A stretch of 64,000 bases of DNA from Antitrichia curtipendula (GCA_951230915.1 OX579639.1:8866001-8930000); one strand, 5' to 3'; positions 23,323-35,791 are shown, counted from the stretch's first letter. The notes: a model not told the origin generated them from the letters alone. A program made the numbers and translations.

Positions 23323-24346
23323 AATGAAATGTCAATGTTTTGTATATATGTTTTATATGTTGTTGAAAAAGCAGAATATATATAAGAAAAATTAGTACTT
23401 CTAGTGTTTTTAGGATTTTGTAGTTCTCTTAGTCCCCGGGAAAGCATTGCCTATGAGGTGCAAAGCCTGTATAGAGTTTGGGGACAACCTCTCTAAGAAG
23501 AAGCAAAAGTGCTTGCCATTTTGAAGTCAGCCGAACCTCCACAGGGAGTGTCTTGGGCTGGTCGAAGAGAGACAGCAGTCCCAACCTTAGGAAACATAGG
23601 GCGGCAGTTGGAAGCGCCTAGGGGGGGCGCGTGTCAATCCTCAGCGAGTCCAACGTGGAGGTACGTTCGGGCAGGGCAGAAGCTAGCGGGTGCGCAGGAC
23701 GAGGCGGGCCACCTTCCATCAGCTGACCGGCCCCGAATTTCTGGCGGAGCCGCGGCTTGACCTCACTGCCCGCGACAGGGACGCGTCCAGCTGCTGCAGC
23801 GATCCAACAAGCGTGGAAGTCTAATTCCATTTTGTCTCATTCGTGTGCATGACGTCTGGACTCCATCACTGATGCACTGGGATGATCGGGGAACAGCAAG
23901 AGAAGTCAGAATCCCACGTCTTTGAACTTTTTTTTTCTTTTTTCTTTTACCTTAGCGAATCAATATCAAGCTCTGCGCTGCTCAATTTCTGGTACACCTG
24001 GTCGATCTTGTCTCATGTGCGGATTGCTTTGCTTGTCATCTTATGAATTGCTGGTTCTCTGGTTCCGTGCCAATCAACCACAAAAAAAAATTTGGATTCT
24101 TTCAGACCTGCCCCCATGAGAACGAGCTCATACCTCCTCACAAATCACGCCACGAAATCAGTATGCGACGTCTTTTCGCAGATGTTTTCTACTTTTCGGG
24201 ATCTCCAGAGACATGATCTTCAAACCCCACTCCGTTTTCTGCTCACGGTGGACATCTGCAGCCCAAGCATTAGATTCTCTGAAAACACGCGGTTGTAGGT
24301 CGACTTCCCAGTTCCTGTCCACGGGGACCCGCTCGTCGTTTAAGGG
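23323..24346 (+). other. 3' non-coding part of the piggyBac element
   Basis: About 1 kb between the transposase stop and the right TIR. The first 100 bases are AT-rich (probable 3' UTR). Next comes a GC-rich block at 23560-23780 with short open frames of no recognisable product, then ordinary sequence up to the TIR at 24334-24346. Confidence 0.6.
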
Positions 24347-24424
24347 TTAAGAAACTCACACAGATGAGGTGAAAACAACCAAAAACGTCAAAAATAAACA
24401 ATCCAGCATAAGGTAGTAGGTTCA

Positions 24425-24703
24425 TAAATCAACCACCTAAGGGTTGGAATTGAATTTTGGGGAGGTGAAACTTCTTGAAATATTTTTCAGTCAATTTTTT
24501 TTGGAAGAGAAATGGAATTGGCATCTAACCCAAGTCGTTTCATATTTTTTGGAGCTTTATGGAATTAGTTATGAAATTTTGGAGTTGGATTAGCATAGGG
24601 CTCCAAAACCGCCCATCCCCTACATGTACACAGTTTGTACATCCGTGAAGGCTATGGAAAAACAGCATGTACAAATCGTGTACATTTTAAAGGTGGGCAG
24701 TTT
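24425..24703 (+). mobile_element. Small TIR repeat M, copy 1
   Basis: About 280 bp with ends AATCAACCACCT and (inverted) AAACTGCCCACCT. The interior has a hairpin-like block around CATGTACACAGTTTGTACAT and TGTACAAATCGTGTACAT. Close copies lie at 31110-31386 (same strand) and 51627-51918 (opposite strand). Non-coding MITE; superfamily unknown. Confidence 0.75.
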
Positions 24704-24999
24704 AAAATGTCCAGTCAGAGTTCGAGCCTCCTACCTTAGTTGGAGGCACATTTTTTTTTTAGACAACAAACACATTCCTGGAGTATTTAGCAATTGAAAA
24801 TCATTAAATTTTAATTTTTTAATTTTTTTGAATAAAATATGAGATTACTATGAATTTTCAAAGCGGAACTTCATAGGCCAATGAAACTGTCAAATAGCTT
24901 GGTCATAATACCCAAAACTGAAAATTTATGAAGGCCAATGTAATTTTTGACAATTTTCAATTTTTTTGACAATATTGACAATGATGGTTTACATTTTTA

Positions 25000-25560
25000 G
25001 GATTTGTTGGATCGATTATGTGCATCATGAACTCCAGTCTTTGGACAAAAAGACTGAAATAACGCATTATATGGCTATGAAATATAAATTGAATGCATTA
25101 CCCAATTCAACAAATATTTCAAATGCAAGGACATTAAGATGTAACAATGATCCATATTGCAACCTATTTTTCTCTCTACAATGGCTAATGCTATTCCATG
25201 CTCTCAATTCCAAAAAAAGATTCAAATATCGTGAAAATCATCACCATTTGCATGTTTGTCAAATTCTATACATGTCAATTTCCTTCAACTTTTATGTACA
25301 ACAATTTGAAATGATGTATACCAACATGCTAAGGTACAAAAACTAAGAAAAATTGGCAAAAGATAAAATAATTCCAAATCATGTTGAACAAAACTAAGTT
25401 TTTGACATGGCTAACTTTGAAATCGATTTTCTTTCAAATCACAACTAATTTTTTCTTCAAACTTCCATAGTGGTGTGTAGTATATTGCACACTATAACTT
25501 TCATATATCTACTTTTAAACTTTGTCCATTGATACTTATAGTATGGTTGTTTGAATGAAA
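25000..25560 (-). repeat. Dispersed repeat D, uninterrupted copy (empty site)
   Basis: Reverse-orientation relative of 11930-12405 plus 18524-18690. At about 25120-25150 it reads through CATTAAGATG where the other copy carries the TTAA-C1 insertion, so it records the pre-insertion state. An open frame inside it has no recognisable product. Confidence 0.75.
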
Positions 25561-25776
25561 ATGTTTCAACTTTGTACTCAATTTCATCAGTGATTCTAGC
25601 TATGTTGGGATAGTTTCAAAAAAAAAAAAAATTCTTCTAACTTCAAGTCCTATTATCTTGCAATCAATGAAGTCAAAATTATTGAAATTTTTTCTACATA
25701 TTCCAAATGTTTGTCTCTAATTTTTCACTATTCAATTTTTTTTTTAAAATTTCGTCATTGCATAGAAAAATGACTA

Positions 25777-26348
25777 CACTGAAATTGGTAAATAGTGTTG
25801 GGTGATAATTAGTGTTGTTTCCTGTTTTTTACCCCCAACACTATTTTCCAACTTGTGTGAAAATAGTGTAAGGGCACTACTCCCGCAGTCAAATTTTGAC
25901 CCTTTCCTAGGAAACTCTAACATTAAATGTTTTTTTAGAGGTGTGGAGGGCCGTTTTGGGCCTATTCCTGGCGTTGTTCCTCCAACAATAAAAGAACGGC
26001 TGCTGTCAAAAGTTTTTAAGAAAAAAAAATTAAATTAAATTAAATTAAAAAACAAGATGAACAAAAAAAAATTATTTTTATATGACGTGGCAATCCCTCT
26101 GTTACGTCATGCAGCTGTTGCGGCGCAGTTCCAGACAGTTCCAAAGTCTGGAAACCCTGGGGAACTTGCAACCTTCTACATGGGTTGAAAAACATGTAAT
26201 CTTTCTGCTTTCCGTCATAAAATTTTGTACTATAGAGCTAAAATAGTGTTAGAATGGGTAAATAATGTTCAAACATTGACCTTGCAAATCACAATTAGTA
26301 TTATTAATGACAATTAGTGTTATCAACACTATTTACCAATTTCAGTGG
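25777..26348. mobile_element. TIR element related to the 4.8-kb hairpin element
   Basis: About 572 bp with inverted ends CACTGAAATTGGTAAATAGT, flanked by TA on the left (25775-25776) and, after one extra G, on the right (26349-26350). It shares the terminal TAGTGTTG, the subterminal AGTGTT/AACACT repeats and an internal TTTTTACCCCC with the elements at 4765 and 35792, but has a different core and no large central hairpin. Confidence 0.8.
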
Positions 26349-26499
26349 TAGCATATTTATAATTCACTTAACTCCATTGCATTGTAAGGTGATTTAGAAT
26401 AATTTAGACTTTATATTTTCTTCTAAGATTTTTTTAAGTGAACCTAATAACATATACTTATAAATGGACAAAAAATCTCATGTTCATGTAGAGCAAAAG

Positions 26500-26791
26500 T
26501 TTTACTCCAAATGATCCAAATGAGCACAAAGTTTGCTAACCCTATTTCACAGGATTGGAAAAAAGTTTTTTTTTCTCACTTCAAATGCTATAATCTTTCA
26601 ATCCACACGGTGAAAAGGGCTGAAATTTTTTTTCCACACTTCGGTAAAACACTTTACTTTAGTTTTGTACGGTTGAAGTTCCAGAAGAAAAAAAATTGAT
26701 TTTCTTTTTTGAATAACATACCCCAAAGTCGCAGTTTTTGACAATGTCTCCCTGGACCCCCACCCCCACCCACCGGTCCTTTAGGGGTTAA
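26500..26791 (-). mobile_element. Truncated TTAA element (subfamily B-like)
   Basis: The right side ends GGTCCTTTAGGGG then TTAA at 26788-26791, the standard terminus. The adjoining 230 bp matches the terminal region of the B copies (CAATCCACACGGTGAAAA; TTCAAATGCTATAATCTTTC). No opposite end is seen, so it is a fragment. Confidence 0.65.
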
Positions 26792-27182
26792 TGAAGAACG
26801 AGAGTCCACACCAATATACAGATCCTCAGAAGACCAACTCTCAAGCATACGTTTCTTTGAGTTTACCTTTATCAAGCATTCACATGTTCAAATGAGTACA
26901 GCGAAAGACAAATGCCACACGAAACAGCAACAAAGAACGTGCTTGCAAGAAACGTGCAGATACAAAAGCAAAAATAAGTAAAATTAAATTGAAAGTTACG
27001 TGATTTCTTTCACGGCAAAGAGCTAGAGCTAGAGCTAAAACACGTGAATGCATAACAGAACGACCACGTTATATAAAATCATACTAAGTTAATACAAATG
27101 CTAACTCGGTTGTGCTGTACAGAAAATTGGATGTACAAAGCCACACTTTTAAGATCTTCTTACTCGAACGAAAACCGCCAAG

Positions 27183-30100
27183 TCAAGCACGCCGGGGATC
27201 TTTGCCAAAGCCCATGAGGACGTGGGTGACCATCATGTTGCCACGGCGCCATGTTTCTGCCAATCGCCCCACCAGTGGTAACCTCACTGACTGCTTGTCC
27301 CACAATGGGCTCTCGTCCCACCTGCAAACAATAATTTAATTTTCCTTCTTGTGCGATTGGCTGTAAAATGAATGCTCACATAGAATTATTCTAATCTATA
27401 ACCAGGATATTCTTCACATGCAATAGAGCGAAACAGCTGGTTGGATCATCATCTTACGTGTCATGAAAAATCGACTTTTTTGAACGCATGACAAACTAAG
27501 ATAATTGTAGTGAGAGAAGTGTGTAACGCACTGGAAACCACCCTCGCAGTTGTTGGAAATCAACTTATAAGTTTTCGAGATATTCAAGTTAAAGTAATAA
27601 TTTAGTTCTTTCTCATTGAGATTGACTGCAAATCAGGGTCTAAGTTCTTTGCATATTTAATAGTTACAAAAGTTGGTTGGGTCATTATCTTACGTGTCGT
27701 GAAAATTCAAAAGGAAACTAACATAAGAAATCCATTCAGAATTGTAGAGAAAATGCGAAACCACCCTCCCACTTATTGGAAATCCAACTTACAAGTCTAC
27801 GTGTCGGACAACTTTTCCTTCTTCGACCTGCAGAACATGACCATCCGTGATCAGAAAGAGTATGGAAATAGACAATTGAAGTCAATTTGAATACAAAGAC
27901 TGAGGTAATGAATGTAAGGAAGATGCACTAAAGCCGTTATGGACCTTATCCCTTCTCCTAGACTGACCAACAATAACTCAATTGCGGACTTTCACCAATT
28001 CATTCACTTGCTTGGACGCATTCGTAATTGGTGAAAGCAGAACTACATTTCTATGACCACTGATGTCCAAAATGGACATGGAATTGTCTACTATCCCTTC
28101 AGTACTAATCTACTATCGAAGGGATTTTGAATGAATAATTATTTGAATGATTTCAACAGACTTAACTCTTGTACCCAAAGATCTCTTCATTTTCCTATAC
28201 ATCTCCCAAAAATCACAGTCCTATATTGAAATGCTTATTAATGAGAAGCAAATAATGTCCCCAACTTTGCATCCTCGTGAGTAAGTCGACAGTTGAGATG
28301 ATCAGCCTTCGAACAATAAAATCAGAAGAGAATTAGTTACAATGCCCTCAAACTAACCTGAAGTTTGATGAGAGAGCGCATGTCGATGGTCTTCGATAAA
28401 ATCTTGTACTGCTGCAGGTTATGAAGTCGGATCTGCCATATGTCCATTTACGTTTAGCGTCCAGTACGATAAGCAAATGGAGGTGAGATCGTCAAAATAA
28501 TTCAGATGAGACCGAATTCTATTATAGCTAGAATCAGTGAAGAGCATTGTACGTCTTGGTCAAAAAAGACATAGGGTTGGACAAAAGAAAGTATCCATAT
28601 GACCTATTCAAAACTGCTGGAAAAAACAGTTTGGAAGATTAGAGCAGTAAGCACGTTACCTCTCCAGAATTGGGAGTCCTCTCTTCCTCTTCTACAGTAT
28701 ACTCCAACATCTTACCCTCCTTGAAAACCTGTCAGCTTCCAGCAGTCAGTACAGCCTGAAGAAAAACGTCAAACCTCAAAAGCTTTATCAACACAAATTT
28801 TTCGAAAACACTCTTTGCGCAACTCAAGCTCTGACTAGATAAAGATAAAGATAAAGATAAAGTCCGTAGAGTCCGATAAGGATATTAAAGCAAGCATATG
28901 GTTCATTCTACACAATTTCACTACTCTGAAAACAGATACCTACGAAAACATTATATACCGGATCTATCACATGCTTTTAAAAATTGCCAGTGAAGATGAA
29001 TTATCCTTAGTAACGTTGAGCCGGCACAAATGTGAAGGCTGAGAATAGTACCTTGGGAATGGAATAGAATGCAGACTTTATCTGAGCCACACTGCATACA
29101 AACCGTGAACACCCAAAACATTAGCTAAAGATTGTGATTAAAATGTTCTCCAAGGATGACGTTTCAATTCAGCATATTTGTAACGAGATCGACTGAAAAA
29201 ACAGAAGTACAAAACTGGTCATTAACCCTACAATCCTGGGTGATCAGACTCAGGTTGTTCCAAGTCAAACCTCCTTCAAAACTTCAAAATACAAATTCTA
29301 GTCTCAAGTTTCTATGGTAGGTACTGTATGGATATATGTTCATGTGGAAAAAAAATTAGGGTAATAATTTGGTTCATTTGAAAGATTGATTGAAATTGCA
29401 AGAGGCTTGAATATTGCCAAGGTTCAAATCTGGTTGTAGGTTACCCTATTGAATTTCCAAACATGGAATTATTTCCTTGCCACAGTTGACACCTTGATGT
29501 ATTTCAAGGCAAAACACACCTTTGGAAAACTGAAAACTGTGTACACTCTGTAAATGATAAGAATTCTTCACCCAGAAACTGTAAAAAATCATAAAATAAT
29601 ATAAATTCTTCAAAAATACTTCAAAATTATATCTTGGAGAACACATATGCTTTCTTCCACTTGAATTTTTTTAGAAAACGCAATTTGGATAAATTTTCGT
29701 GAATAAACCAAACATATATGTGCATGTTCGAATACACTGACATATGCTTCGTCCTCTAGGGATTTAGGGTACAAATCCATTTGAGAAATACAAACAGTAC
29801 GCACTATTGAAGTTCACTTTCTGCAAGAAAAAACAAAAAAGCTAAAAACGACACATGCACCCATTAGGGTTTTCAAGAATTCTGCTTACCCATGAGCTCT
29901 CATGAGGGGATCCTCGAAAGTGGCATTAGGGGCGTATATCTCGTAATCAGCAGCTGTTGCTTTGCAGTTATACCTGTAAGTTGAACAAAAACAGAATTAA
30001 AATCTTACCCAAATGATTGTCATTTCTTTCCATGAGTACCGTTTCTCAGTGGGTGCAAGAATTCCAGAAGCCATCAAAATATCAAACTCCTCGTACTCTC

Positions 30101-30294
30101 CGAAGTCTACCAAACTAACCCCTTAAAAATTCAAAAATTCACGGCATTGATATAACCAGTTGCTTGATCATAAAACAAGTGACAGATAAAATCCAGAAGG
30201 GGCCGACTCACAAGTTGAGTATGTGTGGAATGATATTCGTGGCAAGCCGCCCGAGCTCCTTGCTCTTATCAACACTTGCCATCCCAGTCGCCAT
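27183..30294 (-). CDS. NTF2-like family protein, seven exons
   Basis: Exons in transcription order: 30294-30212, 29973-29890, 29091-29052, 28728-28660, 28432-28358, 27827-27793 and 27321-27183. All six introns are GT-AG (238, 798, 323, 227, 530 and 471 nt), and every phase matches, giving 174 residues plus stop. The protein resembles plant NTF2-like (SnoaL-fold) proteins. Residues about 35-70 read YEIYAPNATFEDPLMRAHG then VAQIKSAFYSIPK; 93-117 hold LHNLQQYKIL and IDMRSLIKLQ; the C-terminus has PLVGRLAETWRRGN and THVLMGFGKDP. In this family the fold is a small cone-shaped barrel; biochemical function is unknown and I assign none. The start is the first ATG of exon 1. A transit-peptide exon further upstream is possible. 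No disabling change is seen. Confidence 0.87.
28837..28862. repeat. (GATAAA)n microsatellite
   Basis: Four units of GATAAA within intron 3 of the NTF2-like gene. Confidence 0.85.
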
Positions 30295-30791
30295 TCCTGC
30301 ACACACAATTCCACCCATTCCCGCATATTCATTCACCAAAAAAGCAACGGCACCCTAATTACCAGTCTAAACAAACCCTAAAGAACCAAAAATTCATACT
30401 CTCAAAATTCCCAATTCAATTGAAAGAAAATCTCAGATAAACCCCCAAATTCTACACCCCCAGAATCAGTGAAAAGCACTCAATGCTCACAAAAATCACT
30501 CCAGTTACACAAAACGAAAATCCCCAAACCATGAGCAACAACCCAAAGTTCAGCAAGAATGCTGGCCATAGCTCGACTAGCAATTGCAACCCACCAGCAA
30601 ATGTATCACTCTCTACGCCAGAAGTGCAGACTCTTCGTGAAGTGCAGATTCTTCGTGAGCTGAATTGAAATTGGTCTCTCCGATAGCTTGGAATTGCTGA
30701 AGTTTGAGAAGGGAATTGGTGTGCAGAAGATGAAGATGGGTGGAGTTGAGATTTTGTATAGATCCGACTTCACTCTGGTGATGACTCTAGG

Positions 30792-30810
30792 GTACTGTAC
30801 AGTACTGTAC
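30792..30810. promoter_or_regulatory. Cluster of four GTAC motifs
   Basis: GTACTGTACAGTACTGTAC holds four GTAC cores in 19 bp and is palindromic, about 500 bp upstream of the NTF2-like start codon. GTAC is the core bound by plant and algal SBP-domain factors (SPL/CRR1), including copper-response regulators. Regulation of this gene by such a factor is only inference. Confidence 0.35.
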
Positions 30811-30812
30811 AT

Positions 30813-30941
30813 TTACTTTTCTGCGACAGCATTGTGAGCGTGCCAGTGAGCTTTTTGTGTGGCATGCGAGATGAGCCAAGGAGTCTTGAGCAAGTGGAAA
30901 GTGGAGAAGGCCGAGGTGGCGGTGTTTGGGGTGGACAGCAT
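30813..30941 (-). other. Possible organelle-targeting exon upstream of the NTF2-like gene
   Basis: From the ATG at 30941 a frame of 42 codons begins MLSTPNTATSAFSTFHLLKT. It is rich in Ser/Thr/Ala and nearly free of acidic residues, like a transit peptide, and ends close to a donor-like AA|GTAAAT. The phase does not join the best acceptor before exon 1 (30296), so I do not include it in the gene model. It may be unrelated. Confidence 0.25.
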
Positions 30942-31109
30942 GGAACTCTGCGTGTTCTGATTCACAGCGCCAGGTGGTGGAAGGAAGGGATCTCTCTCGA
31001 AATTCACGTGGAAAGGGAAGTTTGCCTGCAGATTCTTGCCTAAAATGTACACGATGTGAACATGAGAGTGTATGGGGGAGGATTTTGCACTATAAGGTAA
31101 CAGGTCCAG

Positions 31110-31386
31110 AAATCGCCCACCTAAGAGCTGAAACTGAATTTTGGGAAGGCGAAACTTCTTGAAATATTTTTCAGAAAATTTTCCTTGAAAGAGAAGTGGA
31201 TTTGGCATCCAACCTAAGTCGTTTCATATTTTTTGGAGCTTTTTTAAATTAGTTATGAAAATTTGAAGTTGAACTAGCATAGGGCTCCAAAATCGTCCAC
31301 CACTTAAATGTACACTGTTTGTACATCAATGAAGGCTATGAAAAAACAGCATGTACAAATCGTGAACATTTTATAGGTGGGCGGTT
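31110..31386 (+). mobile_element. Small TIR repeat M, copy 2
   Basis: Same element as at 24425-24703: left end AAATCGCCCACCTAAGAG, right end inverted AACCGCCCACCT. Most positions agree, including the inner GTACA-rich hairpin. Confidence 0.75.
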
Positions 31387-31389
31387 CTT

Positions 31390-34300
31390 AATGCCCAAAC
31401 TATTCTCGAGCCTTCTACTTTAGTAGTGGAAATTTGGATTGTGTAGACTAGGAAAATGACTACAGTAGCCAACTCATTTCTGATTACCTTCCACTTTGGT
31501 GGTATAGACTAATCTATTTCCACGCAAGTCCAAGATGAATAAGTGATCAAGAATGACGCATTATAATTGGGCCACAAGATTCTTGATTTTGCAACCAATC
31601 CTTCATCAGAAACAAGATGACCTATATGACCACTATGGGACGAAAAGAATCTTCACCTAGAAAACTCATGGTAATTTTGTTTCGGAAAATAAAATTCTGA
31701 AAAATTATAAAAACTTCTTTTAAATCTATTTTTGCACATAGGAAATTTTTTTCGCTCAATATACTTATGGTTCAGATATGCTCAATTGCTTAAGTGGTCG
31801 GAATAGTTGGCTCATTTACTACACTTTTCATTTTATTCAATGTATAGTGTTACTTCTACAAATATGGGACCACACTAAACAAAGCTTTCATCATCAATTA
31901 TTGTAGAGTGTACTTCACGACAAGTTTAATCATAAATAACTATTAAATGTTTTTCATCTCCACTGCAAACACCAAATATGGCAAAGACTATGCTATACAA
32001 GTAATTGAAAAAATATTCAAGTACAAAGAAAAACTCGATCCCTAATAGTGTGGATTCTTTAAATCATGGTTGCAACACAAAACAAAATTATCTTAAATGG
32101 TTTCTATTTAGTGCAGACCACACTAAATAAAATGAAGAAAGTAGTAGTCAAATCTATCATGTGGGTCTCCTTGTAGATCATTTCCCTAATCTATACGGCT
32201 CAAATTTGTACTAGAGATTCTTAAAGTAATATATGTACAAAAAATTGAAAATGATTCAAAGAAATTGAAATTCGTAACAAAATTGTATAAAAAAATCCTA
32301 AGCTCATTTCAAATTTTTATTTTAAGAAAAAAATTTAGCTGAAATTATTGATTTGAAAAATATGTCACATTTAATGTAGATGTGGAGGTTCGTAGTGCAA
32401 TATGGAGTATCTATTCTAAGATATTTGGAGACAGTCTTCTAACTTATGAAGAACTACTACATGAAGGAGTTTTAAAAACAATTAATTGTGTAGGGTATAG
32501 ATTTTCTTAAATAGATTGTCTTTTCTCATGCATTTTAAATTATGCAAAAATAAATAAAAAATTTAGTGAATAAAAATATTCATAAAGTTATTACAAATGA
32601 CCAATTTTATTTTATTTTTTTCAAATATTTTTCTATACTTTACAAATTAAAATGTCAGTATTGATTTTTTTAAAGATTTTTTATTTTTTTAGTATTCCTA
32701 CTTAAATAATTATTTTGATTGTTGAATATTCTTAGGATACAATCTTCTTAAAGTCTAAACATGAACCTTATTTTTTAAGTTGTTAAATTGGAGTAGATTC
32801 TATAATTTAAAGTATGATGGAAGAAATCACATATATTATAGCAAAACGCAACAATACGTAATGAAACATTAAGCTCTTTTTTGCAACAACTAATTTCAAG
32901 CATTACATTAGTTTAGACTTTGTATTTCAAATATTATAGCCTTTTTCTCCACATTTTTTCTATTTTCAAAGTACAAGGTGATACAAGGTGATATAGAAAT
33001 GTGCTCTATTTTTCATTGTTAGTGTTTCTAACATTGAGTCATCTTACTTGAAGAGTGCATAGATGATTATATGTGGTCAAGCATGCCTTCATTCCACAAA
33101 CATAATTATACTACTAGTGAATTTTGCATTTTTGCATTTGTTGAATCATAAATTCTATATTGGAGGCAAATTTTGAAGTCTACAAATTTTATTGAGCTCA
33201 TTGAACTAAAAAGTGTAAATCCAGTTAGTAGACTAACCTACAATTGACCCCAAGCCAATGGCAAGCCCTACAATTGTATCTAATTTTTCTTTTGTGTAAA
33301 AATATTTAAAAAATTTATATTTGGTTTCACATACAAACCATTTCAATATCAAGTTAGAGCTACAAGAATTGGAATTGTGTAGAAAAGAGGTGATTTTGTG
33401 AATTATATAGACAAATTTATGAGGTTTATACATATTGCAAAAGATTAACTCATTTTGTAATCTGACAATGTAACAACATGCGTATTTAACTTGACCACAA
33501 TAGTGCCTATTATGGCATTCAATGAGAATCCATTTGTTTGCTTTGAACATTTGTATTGACTCTTATTTTTAAAAATAAGTTAATTGAACTATGTGCATAT
33601 GAAATATTCTTTGATTTGCCATTCATTTGCAAAAATGAATTGTATATCCAATAAGTCAAAATATGTGCAATGACCAAAAGTGCCAACTAGCATGGGCTTG
33701 AAACCTTATTGATACATTACATAGAACTACCTCCGCTTTGTCCTTCATTCCTTACATTCCCCTATGTTTTCCACATTGTTCCTCTAGTCTTAGTTCCTAA
33801 GCAAGAGGCTTTGGAGGCTTGTTGTGTCTTGAATTTTTGAACTTATGAGATACATTTAATATAATTCGAAGTGCATTTTGAAGACCTTTCCAATGGTAAC
33901 CACTGAATGAGTGTAAGTAGGCAGTGACTGCCTCTTTTGGGTGCATTGTGCATTGTGACAAAAGTGTCACAATACACCCAAAATCCAATTTTTAAAATTA
34001 ATTCTCCGGTAACCCCCTAGAATTTTTTGAAATTAGTTTTGAAATATTCATACCCTGTCCCTTCCTCCTACCCTCTTGTAATCTTCAGAAAGGAATGCAA
34101 TTGACAAACAATATGGGATAACATCCCATATCTTGTACCATATCTATATCCGTATTCACATTCAGTATTTATTGTGTATTTGTATACAATATTGTATCCA
34201 TATCCATTATTCATTTTGGTATCCATATCCGTATTGATATTTGGACGGCTCAAGTTAAATCTCACAAAATCAACGGCTTGTGATTTTTTGAGAAATCAAC

Positions 34301-35789
34301 GGCGATTTTGAAGGTAAACATTTTTTAAAAACAAACAATCAACGGCCTTTAAATTTTTTGAGAAAGAAAGGGGGGAGTGGGGCAATTAATACAAACCAAC
34401 GGTGACAACCTCTTTTCACTGGATTGGGATTGTCACATGCTAGATTTGAAGTGAAATTGTTCCCCTAATCTTAGTTCCTAAACAAGCAGCTTTGGAGGCT
34501 TGATAAGGTTTGGGCTTTTTTTTAAATTGCGAGACACATTTCATATTGTTAGAAGTGCATTTTTGAAGACCTTTCCAATGGTGTATCAAATGCTAGATTT
34601 GAAGTGAAAATGCTCTTACAATTTGCATTCAAAGTTTAGGTGCCAATACTGTGTCAATGCTTGTGTCACTGATGCAGTTAGCAGACATGGCAATCCCTTC
34701 TACTATGATCTCCCAATCCTTGCTATTCAAAATCAGAGATCACAGTGAAACTAACTAAGTCAACGCTACATTCTACCAATGAAATTATGGTACATCTGCA
34801 TCTACAAAGAATGACTCACATTGACGAAAGCAAGGGAGAGGTGACCTTCAAAAATTCAAACCTCAAGCCGAGAAACAGTCTCCACGAATCGCTCACCGAT
34901 TACCGATTCATGTCTAGATTCAAGGACGACACTGTTGCACACGTGAGCCCCTACTTGTCAAAGAATTCAAACATGATCAAAACATTTCAAACGATGCAGA
35001 GTCCTCGGCACACACTGTACCGACCGTGGCGGTATTCAATGTCAAACATTAATAATTGATATTAGCTCATTTATTTTCCTTCTTGTGCATTAGGATACAG
35101 CAATTGTTAAAAGTTTGTACTGTAGTTGAGGCACATTTCAAAATGGGGACTTGGGGTTAACTAAGGAGTAGCAACAATTCTTACATATAAGACCATCCTC
35201 AACAATTTACAATATATAAATACTATACATATGTGAATGCAAAAAGCACTTACTCATTTTCTTACATATACCTTACATAGATTGTGTCCGTTTCTAATTC
35301 CATTTACGAGCTCTAAACAAATTGCACATCACTTCAACTTAAGGTAGAAGTACTTATTTTAGATACCCCCCAACAAGCCTCATACTTGTTCACAATACTT
35401 GCATTGAAGAAGATTCTCTATTTCTACCTTCTCATCCACTCATCTCTATTCCTTACTTGCTTAGGGAGAAGTGCCAAAGCTAATCATAATAGGTGAGTCA
35501 ATAAGACTAGAATGGGTCCAACTGAAAAATCTCCAATTTTATGAATAAAATACTCATTTCGGGATGTTTTCTTTCTTCCTCATCCTTGTGTTTGCACACA
35601 TTTGAGCTCAATTTCTAAACAAAATTCCCATATCCTAGAGGCTGAAATGCGTTATCACAAATAGGTACTCCTACCTTACTTGAAAAAAACTTAGATCGCC
35701 TCTTGCTGGAGTATGTGGTGGTTGTGTCACTCGCCTTGCCAGAAGAGCTCCCAAGTACGACCTCGAATGAACAGACTATTCCTCAACAC
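31390..35789. other. AT-rich intergenic region
   Basis: No gene supported. A direct repeat of about 108 bp (TAGTTCCTAA to CTTTCCAATGG) occurs at 33791-33896 and 34472-34581. Isolated frames (for example 34745-35059) match nothing known. Confidence 0.5.
33791..34581. repeat. Direct repeat pair of about 108 bp
   Basis: 33791-33896 and 34472-34581 share TTTGGAGGCTTG, GAAGTGCATTTT and GAAGACCTTTCCAATGG in the same order and strand, about 680 bp apart. Confidence 0.75.
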
Positions 35790-35791
35790 TA

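Larger units (their letters stand above)
19194..24346 (+). mobile_element. piggyBac transposon, apparently complete
   Basis: A 5,153-bp element bounded by TTAA at 19190-19193 and 24347-24350. The left end reads CCCCTAAACGACGCCAGAG; the right end read inwards is CCCTTAAACGACGAGCGGG. That is a 13-bp TIR with one mismatch, with a short subterminal GC-rich region. It encloses an intact DDD transposase in the same orientation plus two further open frames. TTAA target duplication is the hallmark of piggyBac. Its coding centre is much richer in G+C and CpG than the surroundings, which would fit a fairly recent arrival. Confidence 0.95.

Noticed and set aside
24711..24735. tRNA-like B box (GTTCGAGCCTC)
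   Set aside because: No A box, no acceptor-stem pairing and no cloverleaf around it.
30813..31208. 131-codon - strand frame upstream of the NTF2-like gene as a gene of its own
   Set aside because: Its first half runs through MITE M copy 2. Only the last 42 codons are of interest, and they are noted as a possible targeting exon.
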